This document shows positions 8,380-16,104 of a DNA stretch of 64,000 nt, piece by piece. Source of the DNA: JAGVSR01 sp964458265 (GTDB lineage: Bacteria > Pseudomonadota > Alphaproteobacteria > Rhizobiales > Hyphomicrobiaceae); assembly GCA_964458265.1 (NCBI GenBank), contig CAYWIF010000003.1:1-64000 (forward strand), written 5' to 3'. Within the stretch, counting starts at the first letter, position 1. Each line of letters opens with the position of its first letter. The notes below the pieces were generated by a model that worked only from the letters and a program-made list of their open reading frames with translations, made no database searches and was not told where the DNA came from. A program made the position numbers and the translations under genes.

Positions 8380-10740
8380 TCAGTTCGTGACCGGCTTTTG
8401 AAGTGGATTATCCCAGACGCGGACCAGGCCATCGTCGCCGGCCGAGGCGATGTGCTGGCCGTCGGGCGAGAATGCCAATGCCGTGATGTCGCCGGCGTGG
8501 CTCGGGAGGGTTTTCGGCGTGCGGCTCTTTTTGAAATCCCACACGCGCACTTTGCCATCCGCGCCGCCGGAAGCGAGGACGTCTCCCGAAGGAGCGAAGG
8601 CGATGGCGTTGGCCTTGCCGTCGTGGCCCGAGAGCGATCGCGTGAGGCGATTGGAGCGGGCGGACCAGATGCGGATTTTGCCGTCGAGGCTGGCCGAGGC
8701 GACGTCGCGGCCACCGCTGGAGAGAGCCACGGCGGTGACGTAATCGCGGTGACCGCGATAGGTCCGCATTTTATCGAGTGTTTCCAGGTTCCACATCTTG
8801 AGTGTTTTGTCGGCACTGCCGGATGCAAGCACGGGTCTCGATCCGGACATGGCGAAGGCCAGCGATTGGACGGCGCTGTCGTGGGCGTCGAGCACGCCAA
8901 ACGGGCCGCTCGCCGTTGCGGCATCCCAGACGGCGATCTTCCAATCGTGTCCCGCCGAGGCGAAGCGCTGCTCGCTGCCTAGAAAGGCGACCGCCCAGAT
9001 CTCGGCGTCGTTGCGCTTGTAGTTCGCGACTTTTTCAGCGCGCTCCCAATCCCACATCACCACCTTGCCGTTGGCGTGTCCGGTGAGAAGGCGATTGCCA
9101 GAAACCGCCATGGCGGTCGCCGGGCCGTCGTCCAACTCGATGGTGCGCTTCAGCGAAGAAGATGCCGCGGTCCAGACTTTGACGGTCGCGTCTTTCGAGG
9201 CGGTCAGGATGGCCGCGCCATCGCCGGAATAGACGAGTGCGGTAACTGCGCCGGCATGGCCCGTCAAACGCGCGATCGGCGACGCGATTTGTATGGCAGG
9301 CTGGGCGATTGAGCCGGTCGTGGTGTTGGACGTGGTGGCGGCGCTGCGCGTTTCCATCTGCGGCAGGCGGTCCTGCAGGGCGACGGCACCGGTCGCGACA
9401 CCGACACCGATCAGCAGTTTGAAGACGACCGGACTCCACGCCCATTTGGACGCAATGCGCTTAGGTTTCGGCGTGCGGTAAATCTTGGGGACCTTGACGG
9501 GCGCCGGAGGTGTGGCGGCCTTTGCCGGCATTTTCGCAGCCGTTTCCGGTTTGCGCTGGAGAATGCGCGGCAGCTTGGCGGGAGCCGCGTCGCCTTCGAG
9601 TTTGCGGGTCGCAGCAGCAGGAGGAGCCGTTTTTTTCTTGGCTGGCTCGTCCTCAACTTTCGCAAGCGTTTCGGCCTTGCGATTGGCGGGCGCCGGAGCC
9701 GGTTCGGCCTTTTTGTCTTTCAGGTTGTCGACGAAATCGAGAAGCGCGCCCTGGGGGCCGGGTGCATCCGGAATGGGTGTGGCGACAGGCTTTGCCTTCG
9801 CGGCAGCGGGCGGCTGCTTTTCATCGGCGCCAAGCGTGCGCTGCAGCCAGGATGCCGGCTTCGGGTCGGGGGCCAGCAGATCGCCGCGCCAGGCGGCGAT
9901 GGTCTGCGGGCGGTCGTCGATGGTGAGAGCGAGCGCCTTGTCGATCGCTTGGAGAAAATTCGCGCGATAGGCGCCGACGGCGGCTTCGCGCGCCGGGACA
10001 AAGTCGTCCTTGACCATGCGCGAGGGGGCGTCCGGCGGCCGCTTGCCGGTGACGGCGTGGTAGAGCGTGGCGCCGAGCGCGTAGATGTCGGTCCACGGGC
10101 CCTGCCGCTTGCCGGTTTCGGCATACTGCTCGTAGGGGCTGTAGCCGGGCTTCACGAGGGCTGAGACGGTCTTTGAATGGGCCGCGATTTCACCGCGCGC
10201 GGAGCCGAAATCGATCAGCACCGGCTGGCCGTCGTTCCTGATGATGATGTTGTCAGGCGCGATGTCGCGGTGCAGGAAGTCGGCTTTGTGAATCTCTTCC
10301 AGCGCCAGCAGCAGCGGCCCGATGATCTTGTCGAGCTCCTTCTGACGCGGCGCGCGGCCAAGGCCCTTCAGCCAGTTTTTCAGGCTTTGGCCTTCCTCGA
10401 AGTGAAGGACCATGTAGGCCGTCTGATTGGCGCGAAAATAGCGGTAAACGCGGACAATGTTGGGATGATTGAAGCGGGCGAGCGTCTGGGCTTCCTCGAT
10501 GAAGCGGTCGAGTCCCCAGTTGTAGTCGCCGGAGCAGTTTTCGGAGCGCGGTACGGCTTCGAAGGCAGCCCCACGGACGGCGAAATCGGCAGGAAAATAT
10601 TCTTTGATTGTGACGGAGCGGCCAAGTGCCAGTTCGTCGGCCAGATACGTGATGCCAAAGCCGCCAGCGCCGAGTACGCGGGAGATGCGAAAATCTCCAA
10701 CGAGCTCCGTTCCGCTCTTTAAGGCGATCAGGTTGGTCAT
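8380..10740 (-). CDS. Transmembrane Ser/Thr protein kinase with C-terminal seven-bladed WD40 propeller
   Basis: The protein has 786 residues. An N-terminal Hanks-type kinase shows a glycine loop (GAGGFG, 24-29), Lys46, HRD at 157-159, Asn164 and DFG at 177-179; the usual APE is replaced by SPYEQ, seen in some bacterial kinases. A Lys/Ala/Pro-rich linker (about 300-432) leads to one membrane segment (about 433-455). Seven WD40 repeats fill 490-786, most with GH and W-D ends. With the kinase inside, the propeller should face the periplasm as a sensor. The ATG at 10740 is preferred to an upstream frame to 10887 because the kinase fold begins right after it. It is divergent from FHA and PP2C genes. 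Confidence 0.92.
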   Translation of the reverse strand: MTNLIALKSGTELVGDFRISRVLGAGGFGITYLADELALGRSVTIKEYFPADFAVRGAAFEAVPRSENCSGDYNWGLDRFIEEAQTLARFNHPNIVRVYRYFRANQTAYMVLHFEEGQSLKNWLKGLGRAPRQKELDKIIGPLLLALEEIHKADFLHRDIAPDNIIIRNDGQPVLIDFGSARGEIAAHSKTVSALVKPGYSPYEQYAETGKRQGPWTDIYALGATLYHAVTGKRPPDAPSRMVKDDFVPAREAAVGAYRANFLQAIDKALALTIDDRPQTIAAWRGDLLAPDPKPASWLQRTLGADEKQPPAAAKAKPVATPIPDAPGPQGALLDFVDNLKDKKAEPAPAPANRKAETLAKVEDEPAKKKTAPPAAATRKLEGDAAPAKLPRILQRKPETAAKMPAKAATPPAPVKVPKIYRTPKPKRIASKWAWSPVVFKLLIGVGVATGAVALQDRLPQMETRSAATTSNTTTGSIAQPAIQIASPIARLTGHAGAVTALVYSGDGAAILTASKDATVKVWTAASSSLKRTIELDDGPATAMAVSGNRLLTGHANGKVVMWDWERAEKVANYKRNDAEIWAVAFLGSEQRFASAGHDWKIAVWDAATASGPFGVLDAHDSAVQSLAFAMSGSRPVLASGSADKTLKMWNLETLDKMRTYRGHRDYVTAVALSSGGRDVASASLDGKIRIWSARSNRLTRSLSGHDGKANAIAFAPSGDVLASGGADGKVRVWDFKKSRTPKTLPSHAGDITALAFSPDGQHIASAGDDGLVRVWDNPLQKPVTN

Positions 10741-11075
10741 GCGCGTTCGATGCTGTCCCGCAGACGTCGCGACGAAGATCTCAGCCACGCGCGCGCCGCA
10801 ATCTTTACGCGACTCGCCCGACACCGGCACGAGGCTGCTATGGAGCAGGAATGTGGCAACCCTTCGGGCAATACCCCAATGTTGCATATTTCATGGGAGG
10901 GCCGGGTTCGTGCCACGAAGCTGCCGCACGGCGCACCGAAAACGATCATTGGCTGCGGATTTGCTCGCCGGCGCGCGAACGATTGCCGGGCTGGGGCTGA
11001 CGTCGGCCGTTCGACAGCCTCAACGTGCATGACCCTCATTGAATTTAGAAACCACCGACATCGCTAGGAGCCCCC
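10741..11075. promoter_or_regulatory. Divergent intergenic region between kinase and FHA genes
   Basis: This 335-bp gap must hold the promoters for the kinase on the left and the FHA-PP2C pair on the right. Frames crossing it have shadow-type composition. An AGGAG ribosome site lies six bases before the FHA start. I do not see a convincing sigma-70 hexamer pair or a clear operator palindrome. The divergent layout would let one regulator or the pathway itself tune both arms together. Confidence 0.5.
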
Positions 11076-11843
11076 ATGTCGAGCGCAGCCGCCGGACCGC
11101 AAGCCCGCAGTTCACTTCTCGGTTCCTTGAAGGACGTTCTGGCCGCCGCGGGCCGCGACAACACCGTGCCGGGCGCTCCCGCCGCGCCGCTGGCCTCGCA
11201 GGTTCATCCGGTTGCGCCGCTGACCGACGTGGCGGCGAAGGTTGCCGAGGCCCTGGCGAGTGCGAACGATCAAGCTCCGGCGGCGGCTGCGGGCAGTCCC
11301 TCGGCTGCGGACGCCGCGCGCGAGGTCAAGGCCACGCCGCGGCCACTCGACGATGCGCTGGGAGATGCGGATCGTCCGCCGACGACGCGGGTGTTCCGGT
11401 CGCCGTCGCGGCCCGTGACCGAGGAACCGGCGCGGACGTCGCTGGTGCGCGGCAAGCAGCAGGTTAAGCGCGGCGCGTTCGAGACCGACCCGGTCGTCGC
11501 GTGGCTCGTCGTGGTCGGCGGCCCGGGGATCGGGCAGTACCGGCCGGTTTTCGAGGGCAACAACACGATCGGGCGGGCGACCAACAACCGCATCGCGATC
11601 GATTTCGGTGACGATGCAATTTCGGGCGAGGAGCAGGCTTATATTCGCTATGACAGCTCGGACCGCTCTTTCCTCTTCGTGCCCAATCTTGCTAAAACCA
11701 ATGTCGTGTCGGTGAACGAGCGCAGGCCGACGGCGGCGGTCGAGTTGCAGGCGATGGACGTCGTCACCATGGGCCGGACGCAACTCGTATTCGTGCCGTT
11801 CTGTGGGCCGGACTTCGACTGGTCGGCGCTGGCAGAGGGCTAG
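11076..11843 (+). CDS. FHA domain phosphothreonine-binding protein
   Basis: The 255-residue protein has a disordered Ala/Pro-rich first half and an FHA domain from about 140 to 245. The domain shows the GR turn (NNTIGRATNNRIAI, Gly166-Arg167), the loop DDAISGEEQAYI and NVVSVNERRP. In the loop the usual Ser-x-x-His pattern reads S-G-E-E-Q, so the structural His seems replaced. A Thr-Thr pair in PPTTRVFRS (103-104) in the flexible part is a plausible target of the adjacent kinase, by analogy with GarA/OdhI, but this is inference. It lies 24 bp before the phosphatase gene and is surely cotranscribed with it. It has no membrane segment. Confidence 0.88.
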   Translation: MSSAAAGPQARSSLLGSLKDVLAAAGRDNTVPGAPAAPLASQVHPVAPLTDVAAKVAEALASANDQAPAAAAGSPSAADAAREVKATPRPLDDALGDADRPPTTRVFRSPSRPVTEEPARTSLVRGKQQVKRGAFETDPVVAWLVVVGGPGIGQYRPVFEGNNTIGRATNNRIAIDFGDDAISGEEQAYIRYDSSDRSFLFVPNLAKTNVVSVNERRPTAAVELQAMDVVTMGRTQLVFVPFCGPDFDWSALAEG

Positions 11844-11867
11844 GTCGCGTACCGGTTTATTTGGCGG

Positions 11868-12674
11868 ATGGTCGTGTTCGATCGTGCAAGCTGCTCCACT
11901 AAAGGAGCTCGGAATTATCAGGAAGACAGCGCGATGCTGTGGCCGGGCGAGGATTACGTTTCGCCCACGGGCCGCAAGGGAGCCGTGCACGAATTCGTAG
12001 CCATTCTCGCGGACGGCATGGGTGGTCACGCGGGTGGTGCGCTCGCCAGCCGGACGGTTTGCGAAACATTCGTCGACGCCTACCAGAATGCTGCCGGCTC
12101 GGACACGACGGCGCGCCTCGTCTCGGCGTTGTCGGCGGCCAATGACGCCATCGCCGATAAGGTGAACGAGAATCCGGCGCTGTCGGGGATGGGCTCGACG
12201 CTGGTCGGCGTGGCCTTTTCCAAGGACGGGGCGCAGTGGGTGTCGGTAGGCGATAGCCCGCTGATGCTCTACCGGCGCGGGGAAATCGCGCTGCTCAACG
12301 AAGATCATTCGCTGGCGCCCGAGCTCGATCGCATGGCGGAGGCCGGGCACATCAGTTTGGAAGAGGCGCGGCGCGATCCACGCCGGCATATGCTGCGCTC
12401 GGCGGTGACGGGCGACGACATCGATCTGGTCGACATTTCGCGCAAGCCGCTGGCCGTGGAGCCCGGCGACTATGTCATCCTCGCCAGCGACGGCTTGCAG
12501 ACGCTGGAGCAGAGCGAGGTGGAGCGTATCGTGTCGGCCTATGCCGCGGACGGCGCGCAGGCGGTGGCGCACGCGCTGATCCGGGCCGTGGAGGCGGTGC
12601 GTGATCCGCATCAAGACAACGCGACCGTGGTGGCTGTGCGTGTCGTTCCGGCCGCCAGTGGTGCGGTTTCCTAG
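11868..12674 (+). CDS. PP2C-family Ser/Thr protein phosphatase
   Basis: All PPM/PP2C signatures are present in order in 268 residues: ARNYQEDS with Asp20, ILADGMGGHAGG with Asp49-Gly50, GMGSTLVGV, WVSVGDSPL, VILASDGLQ and the closing DNATVVAV. These aspartates bind the catalytic Mn/Mg pair. The length is that of a minimal soluble phosphatase such as PrpC/PstP without a membrane tail. It is 24 bp downstream of the FHA gene, and the kinase is divergent, so this is the erasing arm of the local kinase set. The ATG at 11868 opens directly into the first strand. Confidence 0.93.
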   Translation: MVVFDRASCSTKGARNYQEDSAMLWPGEDYVSPTGRKGAVHEFVAILADGMGGHAGGALASRTVCETFVDAYQNAAGSDTTARLVSALSAANDAIADKVNENPALSGMGSTLVGVAFSKDGAQWVSVGDSPLMLYRRGEIALLNEDHSLAPELDRMAEAGHISLEEARRDPRRHMLRSAVTGDDIDLVDISRKPLAVEPGDYVILASDGLQTLEQSEVERIVSAYAADGAQAVAHALIRAVEAVRDPHQDNATVVAVRVVPAASGAVS

Positions 12675-12755
12675 CTTCATTTGATCTCGATCAGGGCACA
12701 CGTGCCCCTTCTCGTTCGAAGACAGCTTAAGGTCTTCGCGCGCTGAAGGGGGCAG

Positions 12756-13022
12756 TTGTTGGACGATCATTTCTGGCCAAGTCTCTATCCGGGGCTCATC
12801 GTGGGCGCGCTCATCGGGCTTGCGGATCGCAGTGTCGTTGCGGCGGTGTTGGGCGCCGCCGCCGGGCTCGCGGGCGCACTCGCGGCGTTCTACGCTATGC
12901 ACCTATTGGCAATCGAAACAGGGATCGTGCCGCTTGCGGCGGTCATTCTTGGCGCCATGGCTGCCGCAAAACTTGCGACACTGGCGTTGGCGAGGATCGC
13001 GGGCCGGCCGGCAGCAGACTGA
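12756..13022 (+). CDS. Small hydrophobic membrane protein, unknown function
   Basis: The 88-residue protein is almost wholly membrane-embedded: three hydrophobic segments at about 11-31, 33-53 and 56-78, rich in Ala, Gly and Leu. The start is TTG at 12756, behind a strong GAAGGGGG site only three to four bases away, the best ribosome site in this area. I recognise no family. It lies 81 bp after the phosphatase gene and converges with the channel gene. It could be part of the phosphosignalling operon, but the gap and the lack of homology leave that open. Confidence 0.65.
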   Translation: MLDDHFWPSLYPGLIVGALIGLADRSVVAAVLGAAAGLAGALAAFYAMHLLAIETGIVPLAAVILGAMAAAKLATLALARIAGRPAAD

Positions 13023-13035
13023 GCGGAGCGTTGGG

Positions 13036-14217
13036 CTAGCGCGAAACGGTCGCGGGATCGGCGGCGCGACGGCGGATCTCGTCGGCGAAGCGCGGATTGA
13101 CCATCTCGATGCGATGGAAGTCCTCGGCGTGGAGCTTGAGGAGGCGGCACTTGCAGGCCGTAACAAAAGGCGCGCTCGGGGCATCGTTCATCATCATTGC
13201 CGTTGCGCCGAAGAAATCACCGGGCTCAAACATCACATCGGCTTCCGGGTGCATCATGCGGACCTTGCCGGAGGCGACAAAGTACATGGCCCGGGCGGGC
13301 ATGCCGGCTTGCAGCACCTCCGACTTCGGGGGAACATTGTGGGCATGCAACAGCGGCATCAGTTCGCCGACTTCGGCGGCATCGAGTTCCGACAGCAGCG
13401 GAATGCGCGACATCAACGACCAGTTGACCACGAAATCGCGGCGGCCGACTTCCTGCGCGAAGCCTGCGGAGATAATGGCGACGGGAAGCGCCAGAATGCA
13501 CAGGCCCATCACCATGACGACGCCGCCAAAGACCCGGCCGAGCGGCGTGACCGGTGTGAGATCGCCGTAGCCAACGGTTGTCAGCGTGGCGATGGCCCAC
13601 CATGCGCTATCGGGTATGGAACCGAATTTGTCCGGTTGGGCGCTGTTCTCGATCAGATAGATGCCCGAGGACGCGAACAGAAGCGCCGTGATCAGCAGCA
13701 AACTTGCGCCGAGCAGCGACCGGCGCTCGTTGACGATGACACGCATGAGCGTGTGCAGGGCGGGCGAATAGCGCGAGAGCTTGAGGAAGCGGAGGAGGCG
13801 CAACACCCGCAGCATGCGCAGGTCGATACCAATGATGGCTTGGAGATAGTACGGCAGGATGGCGAGGAGATCGATGATGAGCGCCGGAGTGGCCGCCATC
13901 TTCAGGCGCGCTTTCCACGGCGGATAGCGGCGCAGAAACGGAACCTCGACGGCGGTCCACAAACGCAGCAGATACTCCACTGTGAATACGGCGACCGAGA
14001 AGACGTTGAAGGCCTCGAACTCGGCGCCATAGGCGGCTCCGTAAGCGGGGACCGATTCCAGAACGACGGCCGCGACGTTCAGGAGGATCAAAGCCATGAT
14101 CGTGACATCGAAGTACCGGCTGACGCCGTCGTCGCCGCGGCCAACTTCAATGGCCTCGTAAACCTTCCGGCGGAAGCTGAGTTCGGGGTGGTTCAACGGC
14201 GCCGTCGACATGAACAT
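13036..14217 (-). CDS. Six-TM potassium channel with C-terminal cyclic-nucleotide-binding-like domain
   Basis: The 393-residue protein resembles the MlotiK1 class. It has S1-S4 with an Arg-rich S4 (LRMLRVLRLLRFLKLSRY, about 133-150), S5, a pore helix and the selectivity filter TVGYGD at 214-219, then S6 and a CAP_ED domain from about 270. In the phosphate-binding cassette the expected Glu (FGE) is Ala and the expected Arg (RTA) is missing; the stretch reads FFGATAMMMNDAPSAPFVTA. Nucleotide binding may thus be lost or altered. ATG 14217 was chosen over an upstream frame to 14280 with shadow-type sequence; ATG 14211 is equally possible. It is convergent with the small membrane protein gene. Confidence 0.88.
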   Translation of the reverse strand: MFMSTAPLNHPELSFRRKVYEAIEVGRGDDGVSRYFDVTIMALILLNVAAVVLESVPAYGAAYGAEFEAFNVFSVAVFTVEYLLRLWTAVEVPFLRRYPPWKARLKMAATPALIIDLLAILPYYLQAIIGIDLRMLRVLRLLRFLKLSRYSPALHTLMRVIVNERRSLLGASLLLITALLFASSGIYLIENSAQPDKFGSIPDSAWWAIATLTTVGYGDLTPVTPLGRVFGGVVMVMGLCILALPVAIISAGFAQEVGRRDFVVNWSLMSRIPLLSELDAAEVGELMPLLHAHNVPPKSEVLQAGMPARAMYFVASGKVRMMHPEADVMFEPGDFFGATAMMMNDAPSAPFVTACKCRLLKLHAEDFHRIEMVNPRFADEIRRRAADPATVSR

Positions 14218-14342
14218 CCGGTGAGTGAAGGAGAGCAGCCCATTGGGACGTTCGTGCCACGGCGGTGCGCGTCCACGCAATCGAGGCCAGGGTTAAAGGG
14301 ATTAACGGGCAGAGTGAAGCCTGGGGCGCGGCGCGAAGTGCG

Positions 14343-14371
14343 TTGACCACCGATAGCTCAAAAGCTATAGA
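14343..14371 (+). promoter_or_regulatory. Sigma-70-type promoter of rpsT
   Basis: TTGACC at 14343-14348 and TATAGA at 14366-14371 are separated by exactly 17 bp. This is the best-looking housekeeping promoter in the window and is correctly placed for rpsT, giving a leader of roughly 145 nt. The match to the consensus is 5 of 6 at -35 and 5 of 6 at -10. Confidence 0.75.
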
Positions 14372-14384
14372 CCGCGCCAAGCAA

Positions 14385-14480
14385 CGCCCGGACCTTCGGT
14401 TCCGGGCGCATCTTCATTTGAACATCGGTGTCGTCCAGCCGGTCTGCGGCCCGGCGCTCCCGCGACGGGAGAGGGCCGGG
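14385..14480 (+). promoter_or_regulatory. Structured 5' leader of rpsT with two hairpins
   Basis: Between the rpsT promoter and its ATG lie two strong hairpins. The first has CGCCCGGA/TCCGGGCG arms (14385-14392 and 14401-14408). The second has an outer CCCGGC/GCCGGG and an inner CTCCCG/CGGGAG stem around a CGA loop (14450-14480). In Escherichia coli S20 represses translation of its own mRNA; whether this leader serves the same purpose is inference. Confidence 0.5.
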
Positions 14481-14522
14481 TGATCCCACTGGGACACGAA
14501 AACAAGCAAGGATATCAAGGTT

Positions 14523-14786
14523 ATGGCTAACACGTCCTCGGCAAAGAAAGCCGCCCGTCAGATGATCACCCGCACCGCGCGCAATAAATCGCGCCGTACG
14601 CGGTTGAAGTCGAGCGTGCGTGGCGTCGAGGAGGCGATCTCGTCAGGCGACAAGGCTGCGGCCGCTGCTGCGCTCAAGGCGGTGGAACCGATCCTGGCCC
14701 GGACCGCTCAAAAGGGCATCGTTCATAAGAAGACCGCCAGCCGGAAGGTTTCGCGCCTTGCCGCGCGCGTGAAAAGCATGGCGTGA
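14523..14786 (+). CDS. rpsT: 30S ribosomal protein S20
   Basis: The 87-residue, Lys/Arg/Ala-rich protein matches S20 along its length: MANTSSAKKAARQMITRTA at the start and the KGIVHKKTASRKVSRLAARV closing helix. S20 binds 16S rRNA early in 30S assembly. An AAGG site precedes the ATG by a few bases. A dedicated promoter and a structured leader lie upstream and an intrinsic terminator lies downstream, so it is a single-gene unit. Its place near dnaA is typical of Hyphomicrobiales. Confidence 0.97.
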   Translation: MANTSSAKKAARQMITRTARNKSRRTRLKSSVRGVEEAISSGDKAAAAAALKAVEPILARTAQKGIVHKKTASRKVSRLAARVKSMA

Positions 14787-14834
14787 TGCAACGGGCGGCC
14801 GCCGGGCTGCACCGCGATATTGTCGGACGAAAAG

Positions 14835-14860
14835 AACCGGGCTTCGCGCCCGGTTTTTTT
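14835..14860 (+). terminator. Intrinsic terminator of rpsT
   Basis: A perfect 8-bp stem, AACCGGGC at 14835-14842 and GCCCGGTT at 14848-14855, with a five-base loop is followed by a run of seven T. It sits 49 bp after the rpsT stop codon. Confidence 0.9.
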
Positions 14861-15565
14861 GTGAGCTTTTCGACGACCGTTGCGGTCGCCACCCGGTTTT
14901 TCGCGTCAACTGTGGAGAGGAAAAATTGCGATTCATCGCGGCAATTGTGACGTGTTCGCAACAGCGGAAGTCTCCACGGTTTGGGCGCTTACGTTTTTGA
15001 ACAATGCTAACCCGTGGATTTCCCGGCTTTTGGCGGACAAGGTTGTTGATGGTTCGTGACGGGGCCTTTCGCAGCGCGTGCAAAAAATGGCAGCGCGAAA
15101 GTGATTTGCCGGAAGGACGGAGCCGCTGCATTCGGCGGTGTGGAATTGGTTTTCGGATCAATGGGATTCGATGCGGGATTGGCGTTGAGTCTGAGAGTCG
15201 TCCTTCTAAAAAATGCAATGAAATCAATATGGTCGATGCGGGCGTGACGGTCGTGTGGCGCCTTGCGCTGTGGGTAGTTAAGGGATAATTAACTGTGAGC
15301 GGCCCGGCTGTGGGCAGCGTGTTGATTGTCAGTGTCGGCGAGCGTCGGGCCCAGCTTCATTTCGTATCGCGTCCCGGGTTTCTTCGTCATCGGTGTAATG
15401 CGTTCCAGTCCAATTGGTCTTTGTTGGCCAGTTCAGGATGCGGATGCATTTGTCCCACCACATAGGGTTCTTCGGCAGCCATTTCATCGTGCCGCGCTTT
15501 GCCGAGCAGGGTAACGGGTCCGATTGAGTGACAGTTGTGGTCGATGTGCGGAGGGAGTTTCAGTT
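14861..15565. other. Large non-coding spacer between rpsT and the rhodanese gene; weak oriC candidate
   Basis: This 705-bp gap has no credible gene. It holds six same-strand TGTGG cores: 14911, 15139, 15254, 15269, 15309 and 15536. The ones at 14911 (TGTGGAGAG) and 15269 (TGTGGGTAG) match the DnaA-box complement TGTGGATAA at 7 of 9 bases. A perfect inverted repeat AGTTAA/TTAACT lies at 15276-15294 in a locally AT-rich patch. No perfect DnaA box is present, so an origin is only a possibility; the location just before dnaA makes it worth noting. Confidence 0.3.
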
Positions 15566-15988
15566 TTGAGCGTTGATGATGTGCCCGCAGACGAAACCTG
15601 GGCTCGTCTTACACGCGATAATACGGCTGTTCTGATCGACGTGCGGACGAAGGCAGAATGGACGTTCGTTGGAGTGCCGGATCTATCGGCTACGGGCCGG
15701 CAGATCGTCACGCTCGAATGGCAGTCACTGGATGGCCGGGTCGATCCGGCTTTCGCGGACCGCCTGTCGGGATACTTGGAGCAGGCCGGCAAGGGTAAGG
15801 ACACGGAGTTGTTCTTCATTTGCCGGAGCGGAGCCCGAAGCCGCGCTGCGGCTGAGGTGATGGCAGAAGCCGGCTACGGCCGGTGTCACAATGTGGCGGA
15901 TGGTTTCGAGGGTCCTCCCGATTCCAGCCGGCATAGGGGGAAGGTCGCTGGCTGGAAGGCGGCGGGACTTCCCTGGGTGCAAGGATAG
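15566..15988 (+). CDS. Rhodanese-domain protein
   Basis: A single rhodanese domain of 140 residues. The active-site loop is FICRSGARSRAAAEVM with the catalytic Cys of the CRxGxRS pattern near residue 91, and the early strand AVLIDVRTKAEW is also typical. The frame is open from TTG 15524, but TTG 15566 has a near-perfect GGAGGGAG site seven bases upstream, so I start there. Single-domain rhodaneses move sulfane sulfur; the acceptor is unknown. It lies 116 bp before dnaA on the same strand, so dnaA may be read partly from its promoter. Confidence 0.85.
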   Translation: MSVDDVPADETWARLTRDNTAVLIDVRTKAEWTFVGVPDLSATGRQIVTLEWQSLDGRVDPAFADRLSGYLEQAGKGKDTELFFICRSGARSRAAAEVMAEAGYGRCHNVADGFEGPPDSSRHRGKVAGWKAAGLPWVQG

Positions 15989-16104
15989 CACCCGACTTTT
16001 GAGAGATCCGGATGTGAAGCCGCCGTTGCACGAGGGCAAACGGCAAATGGCGGAGCCATGTCTGGATCAAAAGGGGCGGCAAAGTTCAAGTGCGGGGTAA
16101 ACAC

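Noticed and set aside
12820..14346. 508-residue plus-strand frame opposite the potassium channel
   Set aside because: The composition is shadow-type, and the minus strand has a perfect selectivity filter and S4 segment.
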